Shown: positions 8,588 to 13,530 of the stretch, one piece after another
Layout of the letters: every line of letters begins with the position of its first letter
Position numbering within the stretch: position 1 is the stretch's first letter
NCBI GenBank assembly: GCA_035764385.1
Contig: DASTZI010000203.1
Coordinates: 1 to 21,867 of the forward strand
Direction of reading: 5' to 3'
Source: Gp6-AA40 sp035764385
Lineage (GTDB): Bacteria; Acidobacteriota; Vicinamibacteria; Vicinamibacterales; UBA2999
Length of the DNA stretch: 21,867 nt
The notes under the pieces: model-generated
The model's database searches: none
What the model saw: only the letters and a program-made list of their open reading frames with translations
Told to the model about the DNA's origin: nothing
Position numbers and translations under genes: made by a program

Positions 8588-8662
8588 GGTATCGGGTATC
8601 AGGTTTCAGCGGTGGTCTAGGCAATAGACTGACGCCTGGACCACGCCTGAAACCCGATACCT
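8588..8662. repeat. Long imperfect inverted repeat filling the X1-receptor A gap
   Basis: The left arm (about 8588-8622, starting GGTATCGGGTATCAGG) and right arm (about 8635-8662, GCCTGGACCACG then CTGAAACCCGATACC) are reverse complements over roughly 28 bases with small gaps. A loop of about a dozen bases separates them. On the minus strand the hairpin starts directly after the X1 stop codon (8664-8666) and ends about 10 bases before the ribosome-binding site of receptor A. It could attenuate or stabilise the operon transcript. No T-run follows it. Confidence 0.7.
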
Positions 8663-8663
8663 A

Positions 8664-9458
8664 TTACCTTCTGTCATTTGTCCGATCGCTGATATTTTTC
8701 CGAAACTCCATGACCTCGGTCGGCGAACAGATCATTTCCATCATGTCGAAGTTCGGCGGCGCAAGGGTCAGCGGCATCTTGTTGCGCGGCGTCCACGGCC
8801 GCGTGTAGGTCTTTGGGTCGTCGAGGGTGACCGTGAGCTCCATCAGATCCCGGTTGACGCGGTGATAGCGCTCCTCGACTTTCAGCTCGGCGCTGTGCGG
8901 GTTGCCGGCGTTGTCGAGCCATGTTCGTTCGTCCGTTCCGATGGTGTTGACGACAAACGTCGTGTCGTCTTCCCAATGGCCGACCGAATAGCCGTACCAG
9001 CGTGGATCCGGGTCCTTCGGCAGCGGACGACCATCCGTCCAGATGACGCGCCATCGCTTTTCGAACATGTAGAGGATGAGCACCTGGTTCGGCGTCTGCA
9101 CGATCTGGAATGGACGCAGCTCGTAGAGCACTTCCCGCGGAAACCCTGTGGGATCGCAGACTGTGGACAACGGATCGTTGATGTCGGCCTCGTAGACGGC
9201 ACGGGGTCCGTTGCCCGGCTTGAACGTCGCCGCCTTCTGCTTTCCCCAGTCCGTCCACGGCGCGCTCTCGTGTCCCGGGCCTGCAATGCCAGCACCACCC
9301 GCGTCCCAGATGCCGCTGATGTCACGCTTCGGCGCGGGAACCGCGTTGGTCTTGGGCGCAGCGATCGCGGAATCCGGCAGGCCGGCGCGATTCCACTCCT
9401 GTGCGCCGGCGACCGCGGGCGCCGCGAACAGGAGCACGCACGCGCACCAGGTTTTCAT
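8664..9458 (-). CDS. Conserved exported protein X1 (paralogue of X2), function unknown
   Basis: A 264-residue protein with a clear signal peptide (MKTWCACVLLFAAPAVAGAQ). The mature part contains RDISGIWDAGGAGIAG, DINDPLST, GFPREVLYELRPF, LYMFEKRWRVIWTDGRPLP, GYSVGHWEDDTTFVV, GTDERTWLDNAGNPHS, VEERYHRVN and MEMICSPTEV. These blocks match X2 almost residue for residue over the middle 150 residues. The function is not known to me. The recurring association with a DUF6152 protein and a TonB receptor suggests a periplasmic or surface partner of the receptor. A GTG at 9470 directly after the DUF6152 stop would add four residues; ATG 9458, with GGTGGG upstream, fits the signal peptide better. The gap to the DUF6152 gene is 12 bases, so the two are almost certainly co-transcribed. 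Confidence 0.75.
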   Translation of the reverse strand: MKTWCACVLLFAAPAVAGAQEWNRAGLPDSAIAAPKTNAVPAPKRDISGIWDAGGAGIAGPGHESAPWTDWGKQKAATFKPGNGPRAVYEADINDPLSTVCDPTGFPREVLYELRPFQIVQTPNQVLILYMFEKRWRVIWTDGRPLPKDPDPRWYGYSVGHWEDDTTFVVNTIGTDERTWLDNAGNPHSAELKVEERYHRVNRDLMELTVTLDDPKTYTRPWTPRNKMPLTLAPPNFDMMEMICSPTEVMEFRKNISDRTNDRR

Positions 9459-9470
9459 TGCGCCCACCAC

Positions 9471-9881
9471 TTATTGTGGCGCCGCAGCCGCGGCCGCTGG
9501 CGGGCCCATCGCGGTCAACGTACTCCCATCGGGAAGCACGACGTTACGAAGCCGTCCGATAGGTGCGCCGTTTTTCACCGGCTGCAGGTTGACGGTGACA
9601 GCGTCGCCGACCTTGAACGAGGAGCGGGCCCAACCGCGTTTGGTCATGTCGGTCGGGTTGCTGACTTCAACCGCCCAGTTCCGAACGGTGCCGGTGTCGT
9701 CCATCGCGTCGAACTTCAGGAAGCAGTGCGGATTGGCCCAGATCCAATCGGTGACTGTTCCCTTCAGCGTCACGTCTTTGCTCGTGTCGAAGCTGGCCGT
9801 CCCGTGGTGCGCGGTGACTCGAGCGGTGATAAGGACCATGAGCGCGAAGATGAATACCGCGCGCGAATATCTGGCTTTCAC
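9471..9881 (-). CDS. DUF6152-type exported protein
   Basis: A 136-residue protein starting with GTG at 9881, preceded by a strong ribosome-binding site (AGGGAGG, 5 bases away). The signal peptide (MKARYSRAVFIFALMVLITARVTA) leaves a mature N-terminus AHHGTASFD. The body reads VTLKGTVTDWIWANPHCFLKF, NWAVEVSNPTDMTKRGW, FKVGDAVTVNLQP and a last strand RLRNVVLPDGSTL. This is the familiar DUF6152 pattern: HH near the mature N-terminus, 'GTV..W.NPH', 'W..E..NP......GW'. It is a small OB-fold-like secreted domain. The two adjacent histidines plus NPH could hold a metal, but that is inference. The C-terminus is an Ala/Pro tail. It is the first gene of the six-gene minus-strand cluster; a longer frame from 9974 lacks a good start signal and was not used. 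Confidence 0.85.
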   Translation of the reverse strand: MKARYSRAVFIFALMVLITARVTAHHGTASFDTSKDVTLKGTVTDWIWANPHCFLKFDAMDDTGTVRNWAVEVSNPTDMTKRGWARSSFKVGDAVTVNLQPVKNGAPIGRLRNVVLPDGSTLTAMGPPAAAAAAPQ

Positions 9882-10137
9882 AAAGGCCTCCCTTGCAATC
9901 GGCGATAGGTTACAGCATCGGTCCACTTCCGGGTTGGCGAGTCGTAACCGAGACACAAACGACGATTCCCGCAACGAAAGGGTCCGATTCGAGACATGGG
10001 AAATCCTGTTCCCGTGAAAGAGTCAGTTCGGGGTGCGTGGCCGTGCACGCTACTTCACCCCCTTAGGCAGGTCAAGCAGTGGTGCCAACGTTGCTCTGTC
10101 GAGGTGCCGAGCCACTTTTCGACAAGGAGCACCCCTC
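9882..10137. promoter_or_regulatory. Divergent intergenic region with a structured leader ahead of the coiled-coil gene
   Basis: This 256-base gap separates the receptor operon (minus) from the coiled-coil gene (plus) and should hold both promoters, but no convincing -10/-35 pair was found for either. On the plus side two hairpins can be drawn. In the first, GGGGT-GCGTG (10030-10039) pairs with CACGC (10046-10050) and ACCCC (10057-10061), around a 6-base loop and a 6-base bulge TACTTC. In the second, GTCGA (10098-10102) pairs with TCGAC (10119-10123), ending right before the AAGGAG at 10124-10129. A 6-base inverted repeat GGTTAC/GTAACC lies at 9908-9913 and 9944-9949. None matches a riboswitch class I recognise. 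Confidence 0.35.
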
Positions 10138-12099
10138 ATGGCTTCGCAACTGAACGCGCGTCACAACGCGCGCGTCGTCATTCTTCTGATCGCGGCTTTT
10201 CTCTTCGTGTGGGCGTCGGTCGATGCTCGCGCGCAGGGTAAAGGCAACGCAACTACGACCTCCACGAGCGGCAACTCGAGCTGGGAGCAGGCGATCTCCG
10301 CGCTACAGGCGAAGGTTGACCAGCTGGCTGCGATCGTTGGGCAACTGCAAACGGCACTTGCAACCGAGACGTCGGCGCGAGAGAACGGCGACGCCGGTTT
10401 GCAGAGCAGCGTCAACAGCCAAGCAGCCGCACAAGCGGAGGCGCATTCGACGCTGCAGTCGAACATCAACGCGCAGGCGGCGATGCGCCAGCAGGGCGAC
10501 GCGGATACCTTGCTCTCGGCTAAGCAGTACGCCGACAGCATTTCGGGTGGTGCATCTGAGCTCGCAGCCGCCAAGCAGTACGCCGACAGCGTCGTCCAGA
10601 GTGAAGCGGTGGCGCGGCAGGCGGCAGACAGCACGCTGCAAGCGAATATCAACGCGGAAGCCGCTGCACGCGCGGCAGCCGATACACTGCTGCAAAACCA
10701 TCTTGATGCCGAGGCGGGCGCACGTCAGCAGGGCGACGCTGACGCATTGCTCGCCGCAAAGCAGTACGCTGACGGCTTAGGCGGTGCCGCGGCGCTCGCG
10801 GCTGAGACCGCAGCGCGTCAGGCGGCTGATTCAACGCTGCAAATCAACATCAACAACGAAGCTGCGGCCCGTGCGGCAGCCGATACGACGGTCCAGAACA
10901 ATGCTGCGAGTGAAGCGGCTGCCCGCCAGGGTGCTGACAGCGCGTTGCAGGCAAACATTGACGCCGAAGCGGCGGCGCGTCAGCAGGCCGATGCCGCGAC
11001 ATTGACGGCCGCGCAGCAGTATCCGAACACGCTCGTGAACAATGAAGCCGCGGCGCGACAGGCAGCCGACGCGGCCCTGCAGGCCAATATCAATACCGAG
11101 AGCGCTGCGCGGCAGGCAGCGGACACGACACTGCAGAACAACATCAACGCCGAAGCGGCTGCGCGCGCGGCAGCCGGCAACTCGCTGCAAACCGACGTCG
11201 CTAACGAGGCGGCGGCACGGCAGGCCGCCGACACGACGCTGCAGAACAACGTCAACAGCGAAGCGGGCGCCCGGCAGCAGGGCGATGCCACGACGCTGGC
11301 ATCGGCCACCCTGTATACCGATACGGCCGTGAACACCGAGGCCGCGGCCCGGCAGGCTGGCGACGCCACGCTCCAGAACAACATCAATTCGATTCAACAG
11401 ACCGGCGGCGGCGGTGGTGGCGGCGGCAGCGTGCCGCAGCAGCTGCTCGATCTGGCGCCGTATCTCAGCGTCCAGACGGGAACGATTAACGGTCTGGTTG
11501 GACCGCATGTGATCCTGACGGGCGTCAACCTGCATGTCCGTAACGGAGAACCCGTTCAGTACGACCACTCGACGCCGACGTTCAGCACGGCGTCATATCT
11601 GGCCAATGGCCACGGCAACCTAATCGTCGGATATAACGATGATCTCGGCCACGCTGATGTGTCGTCCGCACGCACGGGTTCGCACAATCTCATCGTCGGC
11701 GACGGGCACCGGTTCGATGCAAACGGCGGGTTCCTCGCCGGCTTCTTCAACTACGTTGGCGTCAATGCCGGCGCCGTCAGCGGCGGATACTCGAACGGCG
11801 CGTTCAACTTTGGCGCGAGTGTCAGCGGTGGTTATCAGAACTGGGCCCTCGGCCAGGTCTCGAGCGTCAGCGGTGGCTTCGGCAGTTACGCTCAAGGCGA
11901 TGCCAGTTCGGTGACCGGCGGGAACAGCAATCAGGCGATCGGGAATTACTCGAGCGTCACCGCTGGTATCTACAACGCAGCGGCCGGATTCGTTTCGAGC
12001 GTGAATGGCGGCGGCCAGAACACGGCATCGGGCGAGGGCTCCAGTGTCGCCGGCGGCCAGAACCAGACGGCCAGCGGCGATTACACGACGGCGCCGTAA
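10138..12099 (+). CDS. Exported coiled-coil stalk plus YadA-like beta-roll protein, no membrane anchor seen
   Basis: A 653-residue protein. ATG 10138 has AAGGAG 8 bases upstream and begins a signal peptide (about 1-33, ending DARAQ); an in-frame ATG at 10033 lacks both. Residues 50-420 or so are built from 18-residue units (E-AAARQAAD-TLQ-NIN type) with variants holding AAKQYADS, predicting a long alpha-helical coiled coil. Nine glycines (about 422-430) form a hinge. A globular segment follows (LVGPHVILTGVNLHV; GHGNLIVGYND), then seven 15-residue repeats of the type SSVSGGxxNxAxGxx. These match the left-handed beta-roll of YadA-type heads, which are trimeric. Unlike a classical trimeric autotransporter, the stalk precedes the head and no 4-strand barrel anchor follows. 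The chain ends inside a repeat (GDYTTAP) two bases before a nonamer array. Function is probably surface or fibre-like; the ligand is unknown. Confidence 0.75.
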   Translation: MASQLNARHNARVVILLIAAFLFVWASVDARAQGKGNATTTSTSGNSSWEQAISALQAKVDQLAAIVGQLQTALATETSARENGDAGLQSSVNSQAAAQAEAHSTLQSNINAQAAMRQQGDADTLLSAKQYADSISGGASELAAAKQYADSVVQSEAVARQAADSTLQANINAEAAARAAADTLLQNHLDAEAGARQQGDADALLAAKQYADGLGGAAALAAETAARQAADSTLQININNEAAARAAADTTVQNNAASEAAARQGADSALQANIDAEAAARQQADAATLTAAQQYPNTLVNNEAAARQAADAALQANINTESAARQAADTTLQNNINAEAAARAAAGNSLQTDVANEAAARQAADTTLQNNVNSEAGARQQGDATTLASATLYTDTAVNTEAAARQAGDATLQNNINSIQQTGGGGGGGGSVPQQLLDLAPYLSVQTGTINGLVGPHVILTGVNLHVRNGEPVQYDHSTPTFSTASYLANGHGNLIVGYNDDLGHADVSSARTGSHNLIVGDGHRFDANGGFLAGFFNYVGVNAGAVSGGYSNGAFNFGASVSGGYQNWALGQVSSVSGGFGSYAQGDASSVTGGNSNQAIGNYSSVTAGIYNAAAGFVSSVNGGGQNTASGEGSSVAGGQNQTASGDYTTAP

Positions 12100-12101
12100 A
12101 G

Positions 12102-12219
12102 GTTCGGATCGTTCGGGTCGTTCGGATCGTTCGCGGCGTTCAGGTGATGAACCTGAAGCATTCGAGCGATTTGAACGATTCGAACGAGTGACTCGAACGA
12201 CCCAAACGCCTCGAACGAC
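12102..12219. repeat. Inverted repeat built from nonamer units (GTTCGGRTC / TYGAACGAN)
   Basis: The left arm has five tandem 9-base units at 12102, 12111, 12120, 12129 and 12138 (GTTCGGATC, GTTCGGGTC, GTTCGGATC, GTTCGCGGC, GTTCAGGTG). The right arm has TCGAGCGAT, TTGAACGAT, TCGAACGAG at 12162, 12171 and 12180, then after a 4-base slip TCGAACGAC, CCAAACGCC, TCGAACGAC at 12193, 12202 and 12211. The arms are reverse complements in consensus and meet at a tight stem TTCAGGT/ACCTGAA (12139-12145 and 12150-12156). The array starts 2 bases after the stop of the coiled-coil gene. Confidence 0.85.
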
Positions 12220-12239
12220 TGCGCCATTTCGGATACACT
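12211..12239 (+). promoter_or_regulatory. Possible sigma70-like promoter for the 12280 gene
   Basis: TACACT at 12234-12239 resembles a -10 box (4 of 6). TCGAAC at 12211-12216 sits 17 bases upstream in the place of a -35 box (3 of 6). The supposed -35 is the last unit of the nonamer array. The start codon is 40 bases downstream. This is a weak match and could be chance. Confidence 0.25.
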
Positions 12240-12279
12240 CCAGGCATTTACGATCGGCCCGCGCGGCCTGGAGGCAACT

Positions 12280-13053
12280 ATGCGATCTCTTTCCGTCCAA
12301 TCGATAGGGTGGACATGCGCCCTGGCAGTGCTCTGGGGTGGATTCGTACTGGCCCAGCAGACGCCGCAGGGACAGCGCGCCGCAGGCGGCACAGGGGCCG
12401 CACGCGCGTCGACGGCGCCCGCCGCCTTCAAGGTGGAATGGGTCCAGCCGCAAGGACAGACCGGCCAGGTGCCGATCGTTCAGGGCAACGTCGCGGACCC
12501 GAATGTCGAAGTGCACTGGTACGGCGAAGCGGCGAAGAAGCTGCTCACGTCAGGCACCGTGGGAAGCGAGAACACGCCCTTCAGCGCCTGGTCCGGCGAG
12601 TGCGAGGGCCCATTCGCGATCACGTTCAAACAGAAGAACAACATGCTCGACATGTCGAGCCTCGGAAAAATCCGCTGGATGGTCAAGACCTCCGGGTTCC
12701 ACGTCGTCCGTCCGGTCGTGAAGCTCGCCGACGGAACGATGCTCGTGGGCGATCATGCTGACGCGTCGGTGCCAATGCTGGCGACGCGAGAGGTCGCACT
12801 CTCTGACGTCCGCTGGATTCGTCTCGACCCGATGCGCGTCGTCACGGTGAACGGCGGGCGCGGCGCCGGCCCTGCGAATCCGAACAACGAAATCTGGGTC
12901 GTCAATCCCGATCTGACGAAGGTCGACGAGGTTGGCTTCGCCGATCTGATGCCGGGCAGCGGCCATGGCACCGGCGGATATATTCACCTCGGCACGATCG
13001 AGGTCTTCGGGAAAACGATTCCGCGCGCGACGACGACCGCATCGAATCGATAG
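12280..13053 (+). CDS. Exported protein of unknown family
   Basis: A 257-residue protein starting at ATG 12280 with GGAGG 5 bases upstream. The signal peptide (MRSLSVQSIGWTCALAVLWGGFVLAQ) is followed by a low-complexity Gln/Gly/Ala stretch to about residue 48. The domain after that is strand-rich: FKVEWVQP, VEVHWYGEAAKKLLTSG, PFSAWSGECEGPFAITFKQ, IRWMVKTSGFHVVRPVVKLADGTMLVGD, VRWIRLDP and NNEIWVVNPDL. It ends GGYIHLGTIEVFGKTIP. The order of strands is compatible with a galactose-binding-like beta-sandwich, and the single-domain build fits a periplasmic or secreted binding protein, but I do not recognise the family. No catalytic motif is visible. Its 5' side is the nonamer inverted repeat and its 3' side a second repeat array, so it is probably transcribed alone. 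Confidence 0.7.
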   Translation: MRSLSVQSIGWTCALAVLWGGFVLAQQTPQGQRAAGGTGAARASTAPAAFKVEWVQPQGQTGQVPIVQGNVADPNVEVHWYGEAAKKLLTSGTVGSENTPFSAWSGECEGPFAITFKQKNNMLDMSSLGKIRWMVKTSGFHVVRPVVKLADGTMLVGDHADASVPMLATREVALSDVRWIRLDPMRVVTVNGGRGAGPANPNNEIWVVNPDLTKVDEVGFADLMPGSGHGTGGYIHLGTIEVFGKTIPRATTTASNR

Positions 13054-13131
13054 GCTGAGTACGTTGGGCCGCTGAGTACGTAGGGGCCGCCTTTAGGCGG
13101 CCCTTCGCAATTGGGCGGCCCTTCCTCAATA
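13054..13131. repeat. Two adjoining tandem repeats with a REP-like palindrome, filling the gap between convergent genes
   Basis: GCTGAGTACGTTGGGCC (13054-13070) is repeated as GCTGAGTACGTAGGGGCC (13071-13088). Then GGCGGCCCTTCGCAATTG (13096-13113) is repeated as GGCGGCCCTTCCTCAATA (13114-13131). Between them GGGCCGCCT/AGGCGGCCC forms a 20-base palindrome (13084-13103), the same skeleton as the sites at 5418 and 5498. The array begins at the base after the stop of the plus gene and runs over the stop codon (13126-13128) of the cupin gene. It may act as a two-way terminator. Confidence 0.8.
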
Positions 13132-13530
13132 GATTTTTCTCGTCTGGATAAACGTCTCCGGCGTCCCGTCCGCGGGATTCACGAAGTGAATGTCCTTCGG
13201 ATCCCGCCGCGGCGTGTCCACTGCCAGAAACACGAGCGGCTGCTCATCGAGCAGCGTGATCGCATGGACGGTGCTCTTCTTGAAAAAGATCAACTGCCCG
13301 GCCTTTGCCTCGAACCAGTCCATCTCGCCAATCCTGAACATGCCACGGCCGGAGACCACGAACAGGTATTCATCGCACGTCTTGTGATAGTGCGCCGGAA
13401 CGTCCACGTAAATCCGGAAGACGCGGCAGCTCGCCTCCTGTTCGTCCGTGAGGCGCGTGTCGATGAGCATCGTCTCTGCACTCGCCGGAAACCTGCTCGC
13501 GATCGCGTTGATGTCAAACACTCCGCTCAT
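13126..13530 (-). CDS. Small single-domain cupin protein
   Basis: A 134-residue protein starting at ATG 13530 with GGTGGAG 6 bases upstream. Cupin motif 1 is seen as PAHYHKTCDEYLFVVSG, with metal-binding residues H47, H49 and E54. Motif 2 follows as AGQLIFFKKSTVHAI with H89, so the usual three-His/one-Glu set is complete. Such proteins bind a divalent metal and act as sugar or phenolic isomerases or oxygenases, or as simple sensors. The loop after motif 1 (GRGMFRIG) fits a small-molecule cupin, but the substrate is not readable. The start codon overlaps the stop of the YfhO-like gene as ATGA, so the two are translationally coupled, and the cupin may work on the same saccharide or cell-wall pathway (inference). 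No signal peptide, so cytoplasmic. A frame extending upstream to 13638 would overlap the neighbour by about 110 bases and was rejected. Confidence 0.85.
   Translation of the reverse strand: MSGVFDINAIASRFPASAETMLIDTRLTDEQEASCRVFRIYVDVPAHYHKTCDEYLFVVSGRGMFRIGEMDWFEAKAGQLIFFKKSTVHAITLLDEQPLVFLAVDTPRRDPKDIHFVNPADGTPETFIQTRKIY

Noticed and set aside
8568..8624. Longer N-terminus for receptor A
   Set aside because: It would run through the hairpin repeat and displace the signal peptide from the N-terminus; GAAGGAG belongs to ATG 8567.
10033..10137. Longer N-terminus for the coiled-coil gene
   Set aside because: The added residues have no export signal, and the good ribosome-binding site and signal peptide both belong to ATG 10138.
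10300..11400. Repeated 54-base units considered as a CRISPR or satellite array
   Set aside because: Units are in frame, code for 18-residue coiled-coil repeats, vary at third positions and have no unique spacers.
12005..12307. Open frame crossing the nonamer array (FERFERFERV-like peptide)
   Set aside because: The peptide pattern comes from the 9-base period. It overlaps the end of the beta-roll gene in another frame and has no ribosome-binding site.
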